NCBI RefSeq assembly: GCF_047654785.1
Contig: NZ_JASGKQ010000003.1
Location: forward strand, 124,001-188,000
Source: Pelomonas sp047654785
GTDB taxonomy: Bacteria > Pseudomonadota > Gammaproteobacteria > Burkholderiales > Burkholderiaceae_C
Direction of reading: 5' to 3'
DNA length: 64,000 nt
A program made the position numbers and the translations under genes. Shown here one piece after another: positions 1-8,858 of the stretch (the first letter of the stretch is position 1; every line of letters starts with the position of its first letter). The notes beneath the pieces were generated by a model. It was not told the origin of the DNA. It worked only from the letters and a program-made list of their open reading frames with translations, and made no database searches.

Positions 1-708
1 CTGCACCAGCGCATAGCCCAGCAGGCCGCGCGCGACCAGGTCGGGCGGGCCGGACGTGACGGCCGTGTAGGCCAGCAGCGCCACGGCCGGCGGCGCGGGC
101 TGGATGCCCAGCGTCGGCCGCAGCGGCGGCGGCAGGGGCTCGCCGGTCAGCAGCCGGCCGACGATGACCGACTCCAGCGCCAGCCAGGCCAGCACGCCCG
201 CGCCGAAGAACAGCGGCGCCAGCGCCGGCCAGCCCAGGGCGCCCGCGGCCATCGCCGACACCAGGTTGGCCGCCACCGTGGGCAGGTACAGGGCCGGCGT
301 GGTCGCGTGGGCGCTGCGCCCGCCGCGCCACAGCCCGCCGTGGCGCCAGGCGCCGAAGGCCAGGCCGGCGGCCGAGCCGGCGCAGCACAGCGCCAGCGCC
401 AGCGGCCGCGCATGCGGCAGCGCGGCCAGGCCGACCAGCATCGCGGTGACCGGGACCAGCGCGACGAAGCAGCCCTGGATGGGGTGGGCGGCCTCGGCCC
501 GGGCCTCGGCGCCGTGGCGCCACCACTTCCACGCATACAGCGCCGCCAGCGCCAGCCACACGGCGCCGGCCACGGCCATCACGGCCTCGCCCGGCCAGGC
601 CGGCAGGTCCCACAGCTGCGCGGCGGCGCGCCAGCCCGTGCCCAGGCCCGCCAGGCCCAGCACGATGCTGAAGAAAGATGCCGGGACGATCCCGCGACGT
701 GTGCTCAT
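1..708 (-). CDS. TehA/SLAC1-family transporter (3' part missing)
   Basis: This is a partial inner-membrane protein whose 3' end runs off the left edge; 236 codons are present without a stop. The translation begins MSTRRGIVPASFFSIVLGLAG and consists of successive hydrophobic helices rich in Ala, Leu, Gly and Trp. Later it contains ESVIVGRLLTGEPLPPPLRP. This pattern matches the voltage-dependent anion channel/C4-dicarboxylate (SLAC1, TehA, TDT) family, which exports anions or gives tellurite resistance in some bacteria. The start is supported by a strong ribosome site, GGAGGAGA, four bases upstream. It is divergent from the TonB receptor. The substrate cannot be told from the sequence. Confidence 0.75.
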   Translation of the reverse strand, partial: MSTRRGIVPASFFSIVLGLAGLGTGWRAAAQLWDLPAWPGEAVMAVAGAVWLALAALYAWKWWRHGAEARAEAAHPIQGCFVALVPVTAMLVGLAALPHARPLALALCCAGSAAGLAFGAWRHGGLWRGGRSAHATTPALYLPTVAANLVSAMAAGALGWPALAPLFFGAGVLAWLALESVIVGRLLTGEPLPPPLRPTLGIQPAPPAVALLAYTAVTSGPPDLVARGLLGYALVQ

Positions 709-893
709 GCCTCTCCTCCGGACCCGTGGTGCGGCGCGACCCCTGCGCGCGCGGACCGCGCATTCTGGCGAACCGGCGGCGGCCGCCGTGCCGATATCCG
801 GATTCCGGATGAGCCGCGCGCTTTTGCGTCTTTGGGCGATCGGCCGGCCGGCGGCACACTCGCGCCGTCGTCCGCTTCTGCGCGCTCTTGCCC

Positions 894-3260
894 ATGACCT
901 TCCATCGCCGCCACGCCCTGCCGTTCTCGCCCCGCCTGCTGGCGCTCGCCGCCGCGGCCGCCGCGCTGCCCGCCGCCGCGCAGCCCCCAGCGGCCGAGCC
1001 GGCCACGCTGCAGCAGGTCGTCGTCACCGGCACGCGCCGCGTCGACCGCACGCTGGCCCAGGCCGAATCGCCGGTCGACGTGATCGGCGCCGCCGACCTG
1101 CAGCGCACCGGCAGCACCGACCTGGCCGCCGCGCTGGCGCAGCTGCTGCCGGCGCTGAATTTCCCCCGCCCGTCGCTGACCGACGCCTCCGACGCCGTGC
1201 GCCCCGCGCAGCTGCGCGGCCTGTCGCCGGACCAGGTGCTGGTGCTCGTCGACGGCAAGCGCCGCCACACCGGCGCGGTCGTCAACATCAACGGCACGCA
1301 GGGCCGGGGCTCGGCGCCGGTGGACCTCAATGCGCTGCCGATCTCGGCCATCGACCGCGTCGAGGTGCTGCGCGACGGCGCCGCGGCGCAGTACGGCTCC
1401 GACGCGATCGCCGGCGTCGTCAACATCGTGCTGAAGCAGGGCGCGAAGGGCGGCGGCGTCACCGGCGAGATCGGCGGCACCGACCGCGGCGACGGCCAGC
1501 GCGGGCAGCTCGGCGTGAGCCTGGGCCTGGCGCTGGGCGATGGCGGCTGGCTGCGGCTGGCGGCCGAGACCGGCCACCAGCAGCGCAGCAACCGCGCCGG
1601 CATGGACACGCGCGATGCGGCCAGCGAGCCGCGCCGGGGCCAGGTCAACAACCGCCTGGGCGACCCGGACAGCACCAAGCGCGCCCTGGTGCTCAACGGG
1701 CAGGTGGACCTGGCCGACGGCGTGCAGGCCTACGGCCACGCCAGCTTCAACCAGCGCGACACCCTCAGCGCCGCGTTCTGGCGCACGCAGGCCACGGCCG
1801 CGGCCAACGGCGTCGCGGCCCTCCACCCCGAGGGCTTCCTGCCGCTGCTGGACAGCCGCACGCGCGACCTCGGCCTGGTGCTGGGCCTGCGCGGCGGCGC
1901 AGCCGGCTGGCACTGGGACCTGAGCCTGGACCACGGCGAGAACCGCTTCGCCATCGACGTGTCCAACACGGCGAACTACTCGCTGGGCGCGAGCAGCCCG
2001 ACGCGCTTCGCCGCCGGCGGCCTGCGCAACCGGCAGACCGTGCTGAACGCGGACGTGTCCCGCGAGCTGGACTGGGGGCTGTTCCGTCCCGTCGCGCTGG
2101 CGGCGGGCGCGGAGCTGCGCCAGGAGCGCTACGAGGTCGTCGCGGGCGAGCCCGGTTCCTACAACGGCGGCGGGGCCTCGGGCTTCCCCGGCTTCCGGCC
2201 GGGCGACGCGGGCCGCCACGGCCGGCACAACGTCGCCGTCTACGTCAACCTGGAAAGCCAGCTGGCCGACCGCTTCAGCGCCACTGCCGCGCTGCGCGCC
2301 GAGCGCTACAGCGACTTCGGCAGCGCGACGGCCGCCAAGCTCTCGGGCCGCTACGCCGCGACGCCGGCCGTGGCGCTGCGCGGCACGCTGTCCACCGGCT
2401 TCCGCGCGCCGTCGCTGGCGCAGCAGTACTTCGCCACCACGTCCACCAACCTCGTCGACGGCGCGCTGGTGGAGGCGGGCACCTTCACCGTGCCGTCGGC
2501 CGCCGCGCAGGCGCTGGGCGCCACGCCGCTGCGGGCCGAGAAGTCGCGCAGCGCCAGCCTGGGCGTGCAGCTGACGCCCACGCGCGATTGGCAGACGACG
2601 CTGGACGCCTACCAGGTCGACATCGACCACCGCATCCTGCTGTCCGGCAACATCACGCTGCCCGCGGCGCTGCGCGCCCAGCTCGCCGCGCAGGGGCTGC
2701 GGGTCAGCGCCGGCCGCTATTTCACGAACGCGCTGGACACGCGCACCCGCGGCGTGGACCTCGTCAGCACGCTGCGCCAGGACTGGGGCGCGGCCGGCCG
2801 CAGCGACTTCACGCTGGCCTACAGCCACACGCGCCATACCGTGCGCCGCCTGGCCGACAACCCGGCGGTGCTGAGCGCCAACGGGCTGCAGCTCATCGAC
2901 CGCGTGACGCTGGCCCGCGCCACCGTCAGCGCGCCGGACGACAAGCTGCTGCTGGGCGCCGAGCACCGCTGGGGCCCGTGGAGCCTGCGCGTGGCCGCCA
3001 CGCGCTACGGCCGCTACGACGTGTTCCAGGCCAGCGCGGCCAACGACCAGCGCTTCCCGCCCGCCTGGCTGGCCGACGTGTCGCTCGGCTGGGGCCAGGG
3101 CGCGTGGCGGGTGGACGCCGGCGTGGACAACGTCAACGACCGCTATCCGGACCGGGTCATCCCGGCCAATGCGGTGGGCGGCATCCTGACGTACAGCGCC
3201 TTCTCGCCGTTCGGCTTCAACGGCCGGCAGTACTTCGTGAAGGCGGGCTACCGCTGGTGA
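894..3260 (+). CDS. TonB-dependent outer-membrane receptor
   Basis: A 788-residue outer-membrane receptor for energy-coupled uptake of a siderophore, vitamin or other ligand. It opens with a signal peptide (Ala-rich core to about residue 30, ending AAAQP), then a TonB-box-like QVVVTGTRR at 41-49. A plug domain follows at about 55-170, with LRGLSPDQVLVLVDGKRRH and VEVLRDGAAAQYGSDAIAGV. The rest is a long beta-barrel ending in aromatic Trp, as expected for BAM-assembled barrels. I chose the ATG at 894; an in-frame TTG lies two codons earlier, and neither has a clear ribosome site. No TonB-ExbBD, Fur box or N-terminal signalling domain is visible nearby, so the ligand is unknown. Confidence 0.9.
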   Translation: MTFHRRHALPFSPRLLALAAAAAALPAAAQPPAAEPATLQQVVVTGTRRVDRTLAQAESPVDVIGAADLQRTGSTDLAAALAQLLPALNFPRPSLTDASDAVRPAQLRGLSPDQVLVLVDGKRRHTGAVVNINGTQGRGSAPVDLNALPISAIDRVEVLRDGAAAQYGSDAIAGVVNIVLKQGAKGGGVTGEIGGTDRGDGQRGQLGVSLGLALGDGGWLRLAAETGHQQRSNRAGMDTRDAASEPRRGQVNNRLGDPDSTKRALVLNGQVDLADGVQAYGHASFNQRDTLSAAFWRTQATAAANGVAALHPEGFLPLLDSRTRDLGLVLGLRGGAAGWHWDLSLDHGENRFAIDVSNTANYSLGASSPTRFAAGGLRNRQTVLNADVSRELDWGLFRPVALAAGAELRQERYEVVAGEPGSYNGGGASGFPGFRPGDAGRHGRHNVAVYVNLESQLADRFSATAALRAERYSDFGSATAAKLSGRYAATPAVALRGTLSTGFRAPSLAQQYFATTSTNLVDGALVEAGTFTVPSAAAQALGATPLRAEKSRSASLGVQLTPTRDWQTTLDAYQVDIDHRILLSGNITLPAALRAQLAAQGLRVSAGRYFTNALDTRTRGVDLVSTLRQDWGAAGRSDFTLAYSHTRHTVRRLADNPAVLSANGLQLIDRVTLARATVSAPDDKLLLGAEHRWGPWSLRVAATRYGRYDVFQASAANDQRFPPAWLADVSLGWGQGAWRVDAGVDNVNDRYPDRVIPANAVGGILTYSAFSPFGFNGRQYFVKAGYRW

Positions 3261-3318
3261 GCGGGGCGCCGATTCGCGCTAGCGTCGGGGCCCTGCTGCA
3301 CTGCCTGCACCGCCCGCC

Positions 3319-4390
3319 ATGAACCCCGACGCCCCATCCGCCGCCGTCCTCGCCGTCGCGCCCCTGGGCATGCCCTGGCAGACGCTGGACCCGTTCCTGT
3401 TCTGCGTCCACCATGACGACGCCTACCCGCCCGGCAACGGCCGCCACGGGCCGGACCCGGCGCTGCTGGCGGGCCGGCCGCCGGGCCAGGACTTCTCGCG
3501 CCGCGACGGCTGGAGCATGTACCACGGCCAGCGGGTGCCCGGCTTCCCGGCACATCCGCACCGCGGCTTCGAGACGCTGACCCTGGTGCGCCGGGGCCGC
3601 GTCGACCATGCGGACTCGCTGGGCGCCGGCGCGCGCTTCGGCGGCGGCGACGTGCAGTGGCTGACGGCGGGCCGGGGCATCGTCCACGCGGAGATGTTCC
3701 CGCTGCTGCACACCGACCGGCCCAACCCGCTGGAGCTGTTCCAGATTCTGGCTCAACCTGCCGGCCGCCAGCAAATGGGCCGAGCCGCGCTTCACGATGT
3801 TCTGGGCGCAGGACATCCCGCGGCAGCGCTTCACCGATGGCGCCGGGCGCGCGACCGAGGTGGTGTGCATCGCGGGCGACCTGCCGCTGCCCGGCGGCGG
3901 CCGGCTGCGGCCGCCCGCGCCGCCGCCGGATTCCTGGGCGGCGCGCGCGCAGGCGGACGTGGCCGTGTGGACGCTGCGCCTGGCGCCCGGCGCGCGCTGG
4001 GTGCTGCCGGCGGCGGCCGGGGCGGGCACGCGCCGCATGCTGTATTTCTTCGCCGGCACGCGGATCGCCGTGGACGGCCGGGCCGTGCCGGTGCAGTCCG
4101 CCATTGAGCTGCGGGCCGGCGCGGCCGTCACGCTGGCCAATGGCGAGGAGGCGGTGGCCGAGCTGCTGATGCTGCAGGGCCGCCCGATCGGCGAGCCGGT
4201 GGCGCAGCACGGGCCCTTCGTGATGAACACCGGGCCGGAGCTGCGCCAGGCCTTCGAGGACTACCGGCGCACCGGGTTCGGCGGCTGGCCCTGGGGCGAT
4301 CCGGCGCCGGTGCACGGCGACGAGGCGGGCCGCTTCGCCCGCCATGCGGACGGGCGCGTGGAGCGCCCCGCGCCAGCGGACGGCGGTTGA
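3319..4390 (+). pseudogene. Pirin-family protein, frameshifted
   Basis: The gene encodes a pirin-like bicupin (quercetin-dioxygenase-type fold) split between two frames. The N-terminal cupin is in frame from 3319 and carries the metal ligands: HPH at residues 79-81, His123 and Glu125 in GIVHAEM. At 3745-3749 the sequence reads ATTCT where the family requires ATCT after LELFQ. One surplus T at 3746/3747 shifts the remainder, WLNLPAASKWAEPRF onward, into the next frame, which stays open to TGA at 4390. With that base removed, a full-length protein of about 356 residues results. Either a sequencing error or a recent inactivating insertion is possible. It sits 58 bases downstream of the TonB receptor. 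Confidence 0.85.
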
Positions 4391-4409
4391 ACGGCGCGCG
4401 CGGCCGCGT

Positions 4410-7400
4410 TCACGGCCGGACCGGCCGCGGGTAGGGGCCGGGCCGGACCGGCTTCACCGGCTCGGCGGCGATGCGCCGCTGCAGCTCCGCGAGCGCCGCG
4501 TCCAGCTGCGCGTCCTGGCCCATCGCCGTGGCGCGGGGCGGGTTGTCCACCTCGATGTCCGGCGCCACGCCCACGCCCTCGATGAGGAAGCGGCCGTCGG
4601 CGTCCACCTGGCCGGTCTCGGCGGCGCGCATCATGCCGTTGTCGATGAGGCGGTTCTGGTCGGACAGCCAGACGCCCGCGCCCGAGCTGCGCTTGCCGAT
4701 GACGGGGCCCAGCTTCAGGCGCTTGAAGCCTTCGGAGAAGGTCTCGCCGTCGCTGTAGGTGTCCTCGTTCATCAGCACCACGGTGTGGCCGCGGTAGACG
4801 TTCTGCATGTTGGCGTAGGTGCCGCTGCCGGCCGGCGAGCGCGGCTGCCAGAAGGCCCAGGCGCGGCGCAGCAGCTTCTCGAGGATCCAGCTGTCGATGT
4901 TGCCGCCGTTGTTGTAGCGCACGTCGATGATGAGGCCGTCGCGGTCGCTGGCGGCGTAGAACTCGCGCACGAAGTCGGCGATGTCGTTGGGCCCCATCGC
5001 GCGCAGGTGGACGTAGCCGATGCGGCCCTGGCCGGCCTGCTCGACGGCGCGGGCGCGGCTGGCGCGCCAGTCGTTGTAGCGCAGCTGCGTCTCGCGCACG
5101 AAGCTGACCGGCGTGACGATGCGCTGCACGGCCTTGCCGCCGGCCTGCTGCACGTCGAGCAGCACCTGCCGCCCGGCCTGGCCGCGCAGCAGCTCCAGCA
5201 GGTGCGGCGCGTCGGCGGTGGCGCGGCCGTTCACGGCGGTGATGACGTCGCCCACCTTCAGGCCCAGCTGCGGCGCGGCCAGCGGCGAGGCCTCGGACGG
5301 CAGCTCGGGGTCGGCGGCGTAGAGCGCGTCGATGCGCCAGCCGGCGGCGGTGCGCGAGAAGCGCCCGCCCAGGCCGGCCAGGCCGGGCTCGTCGGGCGCC
5401 GCCCGGGTGTCGCCGGGGGCGATCTGGCTGTGCAGCGCGCCCAGCTCGGACACCGTCTGCGCCATCAGCTCCGCGAGCTCGTGGCGGTCGGTCACGCGCG
5501 CCACCAGCGGCTCGTACTTGGCGCGCACGGCCGCCCAGTCCACGCCGTGCATCTGCGCGTCGTAGAAGTGGTCGCGGTGCAGGCGCCAGGCGTCCGCGAA
5601 CATCTGCCGCCACTCGGCGCGCGGCTGCGTGGCGATCTGCCAGTCGCTCCAACGCACCTGCAGCTTGGCGGTCTCGGCGGGCAGCTTGGGCGCGGCGTCG
5701 GCGATCAGGATCTCCGGCGCGCTGCCGGCGCCCGCGTTGCGCACCAGCATCAGCTTCTTGCCGTCGGCGCTCAGCGCGTAGCCGCGCACGTCCTGCGCCA
5801 GCGTCTCGGCCGCGCCGCCCTGGTTGTCGAGGGCGACGGACTGGAGCCGGGTCTTGCGCTCCAGGTCCTGGTCCAGGAACCACAGCCGCTTGCCGTCGGT
5901 GCTCAGCGCGCGGTAGGCGCCGGCCGCCACGGGCAGCTCGTGGAGGCGCTCGTTCAGGCCCTCGAAGACGATGGCGGGCCTGGGCTTGTTCGCGTCGGAC
6001 GGCTTGGCGTCCTTGCCCTCCTTGCCCTCCTTGGCGTCGGGCTTGCGCTCGGCGGCCTGGCGGTCCTCGGCGCGCTGCGCGTCGGCCTGTTTCTCGGCGG
6101 CGGTCTCCAGCTCGTCGCGGGGCGCGAACGGCGGGCGCAGGCCGGGCTGCAGCGCCACGGCGTAGAGCTTGCTGCGCGTGCCGAAGAAGGGGCCGGTGTT
6201 GCGGTCGCCCCAGGGGCCGGTGTTGCCGCTGGCGGCGAAGTGGCGGCTGGAGGCGAAGTACAGCCACCGGCCGTCGGGGCTGAAGGTGGCGGCGTCGCTG
6301 TCGTAGCGGTCGCTGGTCAGCGTGTGGGTGCGGCCGTCGGCGACGCGGAACAGCTGCAGCTGGCTGCGGTCGGGGTGGCGCAGCGCGACGGCCCAGGCCA
6401 GCACCTGGCCGTCCGGGCTCCAGGCCTGCAGCTGCGGCGGATCGCCGCGCGTGCCGCGGGCGATCTCGCGGGTGGCCCGGGTCTTCAGGTCGGTCAGGTG
6501 GACGCGGCCTTCCTTGTCGGTGTGCGCCAGCCAGCGGCCGTCGGGGGAGGGCAACAGGTCGCGGCGCTGCGTCGTCGCGCCGCGCGTGATCTGCTCGGGC
6601 TGGCCGGTGCCGTTGGCGGAGAAGCGCCACACCTCGGTCTCGCCGCTGAAGTCGCAGGTGGCGAACACATGCCGGCTGTCGCTGCTGAACTCGCCCTTGC
6701 GGCAGCGGCCGTCGGCCGGCTGCGGCAGCTCGGCGCGGCGCAGCTGCTGCACGCCCTGCGTGGCCAGGTGGCCGCGCGCGGCCAGCAGCACGCGCTCGCC
6801 GTTGGGCGCGAAGGCGGTGTCGGTCAGGAAGTCCTGCGGCTTCTTGACCCAGCGCTCGCGCAACTGGTCGAAGTCGCCGCCCAGCGCGATGTCGAGCTTG
6901 CGCGGCGCGGCGTCCTGGGCGAGGTCGGCCAGGTAGAGGTCGGCGCCCAGCGCGTAGACGACGCGCGTGCCGGCGATGGACGCGTGGCGGATGTCCCAGC
7001 CCTTGTGCGCCGTGTGCTGGCGCAGGTCGCCGCCGCGGGCGTCGACCGACCAGAGGTTGACCGTGCCGTCGCGGTCGGACAGGAAGGCGATGCGCTCGCC
7101 GCCGGCCGTGCGGTAGGGCAGCGGGCGGCGGTCGTTGTTGCCCTCGGCCACCAGCGGGCGGGCCTCGGCCGTGCCGGCGAGGTCCAGCGCCCACAGCCGG
7201 GCGATGGCGCCGCCGCGGTACTGGCGCGCGTTGTCGCTGCGCAGGCCGCCGCGGGTGAAGTACAGCGTCTTGCCGTCGGCGCCGAGCGCGCCGTCGCTGG
7301 CCTGGCCGACGGGCAGCTGGCGGCGCTGGCCGGTCCGCGGATCGAGCGCGAACAGCTGGCTGCCGGGGCGGCCGTCCAGCCCGGTGTAGAGGATCTCGCC

Positions 7401-7754
7401 GGCGGCGCTGAAGCCCCACACGCGCATGCCGCCGTTCTCCCAGGTCAGCCGCCGCGGCGGGCCGCCGGCCGCGGGCATCAGGTAGATCTCGGTGCCGCCG
7501 TCGTACTGCGCGGTGAAGGCCAGCCACTGGCCGTCGGGCGACACGGCGGGCTGGCTCTCCAGGCCGGGGTGCGTGGTCAGGCGCTGCGCGTCGCCGCCCT
7601 GCGTGCCGACGCGCCAGAGGTCGCCCTCGGCGACGAAATAGACCTGCTCGCCCTGGAGCGCGGGCTGGCGGTAGAAGCCGGTGGCGGCCGCGGCCTGGCC
7701 GGCGCCGGCCACGCACAGGGCCGCGGCGAGCGCGGCGAGACGGAAACGGGGCAT
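4410..7754 (-). CDS. Tricorn-type S41 serine protease
   Basis: A 1114-residue exported homologue of the archaeal tricorn protease, which trims peptides. The start at 7754 (MPRFRLAALAAALCVAGAG) gives a clean signal peptide ending AAAA and has AGGAGAA upstream. Residues 25-650 show repeated beta-propeller signatures of the TolB/WD40-like type (SPDGQWLAF, SPDGRWLAH, SPDGQVLAW, SPDGRWLYF). A charged linker (KEGKEGKDAKPSDANK) separates propeller regions. A PDZ domain lies at about 820-860 (LGLKVGDVITAVNG). The C-terminal S41 domain has NEDTYSDGETF near residue 1000, whose Ser sits where tricorn places its nucleophile. It likely works in the periplasm. The nearest gene on this strand is the 5'-nucleotidase upstream. 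Confidence 0.9.
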   Translation of the reverse strand: MPRFRLAALAAALCVAGAGQAAAATGFYRQPALQGEQVYFVAEGDLWRVGTQGGDAQRLTTHPGLESQPAVSPDGQWLAFTAQYDGGTEIYLMPAAGGPPRRLTWENGGMRVWGFSAAGEILYTGLDGRPGSQLFALDPRTGQRRQLPVGQASDGALGADGKTLYFTRGGLRSDNARQYRGGAIARLWALDLAGTAEARPLVAEGNNDRRPLPYRTAGGERIAFLSDRDGTVNLWSVDARGGDLRQHTAHKGWDIRHASIAGTRVVYALGADLYLADLAQDAAPRKLDIALGGDFDQLRERWVKKPQDFLTDTAFAPNGERVLLAARGHLATQGVQQLRRAELPQPADGRCRKGEFSSDSRHVFATCDFSGETEVWRFSANGTGQPEQITRGATTQRRDLLPSPDGRWLAHTDKEGRVHLTDLKTRATREIARGTRGDPPQLQAWSPDGQVLAWAVALRHPDRSQLQLFRVADGRTHTLTSDRYDSDAATFSPDGRWLYFASSRHFAASGNTGPWGDRNTGPFFGTRSKLYAVALQPGLRPPFAPRDELETAAEKQADAQRAEDRQAAERKPDAKEGKEGKDAKPSDANKPRPAIVFEGLNERLHELPVAAGAYRALSTDGKRLWFLDQDLERKTRLQSVALDNQGGAAETLAQDVRGYALSADGKKLMLVRNAGAGSAPEILIADAAPKLPAETAKLQVRWSDWQIATQPRAEWRQMFADAWRLHRDHFYDAQMHGVDWAAVRAKYEPLVARVTDRHELAELMAQTVSELGALHSQIAPGDTRAAPDEPGLAGLGGRFSRTAAGWRIDALYAADPELPSEASPLAAPQLGLKVGDVITAVNGRATADAPHLLELLRGQAGRQVLLDVQQAGGKAVQRIVTPVSFVRETQLRYNDWRASRARAVEQAGQGRIGYVHLRAMGPNDIADFVREFYAASDRDGLIIDVRYNNGGNIDSWILEKLLRRAWAFWQPRSPAGSGTYANMQNVYRGHTVVLMNEDTYSDGETFSEGFKRLKLGPVIGKRSSGAGVWLSDQNRLIDNGMMRAAETGQVDADGRFLIEGVGVAPDIEVDNPPRATAMGQDAQLDAALAELQRRIAAEPVKPVRPGPYPRPVRP

Positions 7755-7842
7755 GGGTTCTCCTGCGATCCACTGCGAAGTGGCGGCATTGTGGTGCCGC
7801 CGCGCGCGGCGGCGATTCGTCACGGCGGCGCGGCGCGCGCGC

Positions 7843-8733
7843 CTACCGGGCGGCGATGCCGGCGGCCACCTGGCCGGCCGGCACGTGCGCGGCGGCGCTT
7901 TCGACGTGGCCGGCCTGGTCGTCGAAGAAGAAGTCCGGCTCGAACTCGCGCAGGAAGCCGCCCTTGGCCAGGCCGCCGAGGAACATGGCCTCGTCCACCT
8001 CGATGCGCCAGTCCATCAGCGTGCGGATCGCGCGCTCGTGGGCCGGCGCGCTGCGCGCCGTGACCAGCGCGGTGCGCACCTTCATGCCGGCGGCGTGCTG
8101 CAGCCGGTGCAGCGCCTGCAGCACCGGCTTGAACGGCCCGGCCGGCAGCGGCTGGCGGGCGCGCTCGCTCTCGTGCTCCTGGAAGGCGGCGAGGCCGTCG
8201 CGCTGGTAGACCTGCTCGGCCTCGTCGGAGAACAGCACCGCGTCGCCGTCGAAGGCGATGCGCAGCTCGTCCGGGTGGCCGGCCGAGGCCTGGGCGGCGA
8301 AGGGCGCGACGCGCGCCGCGGCGACGCCGGCCGCCAGCGCCTGGCGCACGTCGGCGTCGTTGGCGGACAGGAACAGCTGCGCCGACAGCGGCCGCAGATA
8401 GCGCCACGGCGCCGCGCCGCGCGTGAACACGCCGCGCTCGACCGCCAGGCCGTAGTGGGCCGCCGAGCGGAACACGCGCAGGCCCGAGATCGGGTCGTTG
8501 CGCGACAGTACGACCACCTCCACCTGCTGGTGCCCGCCCGCATTGAAGGCCAGCAGCTTCTTCACCAGCGAGAAGGCCACGCCGGGCTGGGCCGGCACGT
8601 CGAGCAGGCGCTGCTGCAGCGCCATATAGGCCGCGTCGTCGCCGGCCTCGAAGACCTGGTTCTCGGCCTCGAAGTCGAACAGCGCCCGCGAGGAGATGGC
8701 GACGACGAGCTGGTCTTTCAGCGTGGCAGGCAT
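7843..8733 (-). CDS. Cytosolic 5'-nucleotidase (NT5C1-like)
   Basis: A 296-residue protein resembling the bacterial and animal cytosolic 5'-nucleotidase I family, which dephosphorylates nucleoside monophosphates. Visible family features are the N-terminal VVAISSRALFDFEAE, the central RIAFDGDAVLFSDEAE with its DxD-type phosphatase acids, and the C-terminal DWRIEVDEAMFLGGLAKG and PDFFFDDQ. There is no signal peptide. The start at 8733 (MPATLKDQLV) begins the family-like N terminus, and the stop is TAG at 7843-7845. It lies upstream of the tricorn-type gene with an 88-base gap, and downstream of gspF beyond a hairpin-rich spacer, so it is probably its own transcription unit. Confidence 0.82.
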   Translation of the reverse strand: MPATLKDQLVVAISSRALFDFEAENQVFEAGDDAAYMALQQRLLDVPAQPGVAFSLVKKLLAFNAGGHQQVEVVVLSRNDPISGLRVFRSAAHYGLAVERGVFTRGAAPWRYLRPLSAQLFLSANDADVRQALAAGVAAARVAPFAAQASAGHPDELRIAFDGDAVLFSDEAEQVYQRDGLAAFQEHESERARQPLPAGPFKPVLQALHRLQHAAGMKVRTALVTARSAPAHERAIRTLMDWRIEVDEAMFLGGLAKGGFLREFEPDFFFDDQAGHVESAAAHVPAGQVAAGIAAR

Positions 8734-8765
8734 GCCCGCATTCTCCCGCCTGAAGCGCACAGCGT

Positions 8766-8850
8766 GCCTTCCCCAGCGACTCCCGCCGATCCGGCTCCGC
8801 CGGTCGGCCGGGAGTGCCCCCTCGAGGGGGCCGCAGCTCCGCTGCGGCAG
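8766..8850. repeat. Hairpin-rich palindromic spacer
   Basis: The gap between gspF and the 5'-nucleotidase contains three inverted repeats in a row. The first is a long imperfect hairpin whose outer arms are ACTCCCG and CGGGAGT around a GCCGG-type core. The second is the perfect 14-base palindrome CCCCCTCGAGGGGG at 8817-8830. The third is CCGCAGC/GCTGCGG with a TCC loop at 8831-8847. No U-run follows on either strand, so it is not a standard intrinsic terminator. The arrangement resembles dispersed palindromic intergenic repeats. A genome-wide copy count would decide. Confidence 0.55.
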
Positions 8851-8858
8851 GGGGTGGT

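Noticed and set aside
4344..8063. A very long plus-strand open frame opposite the tricorn and nucleotidase genes
   Set aside because: It is Val/Gly/Gln/His/Ala repetitive with no domain pattern, and is an antisense shadow caused by high GC. The minus-strand genes have clear families and ribosome sites.
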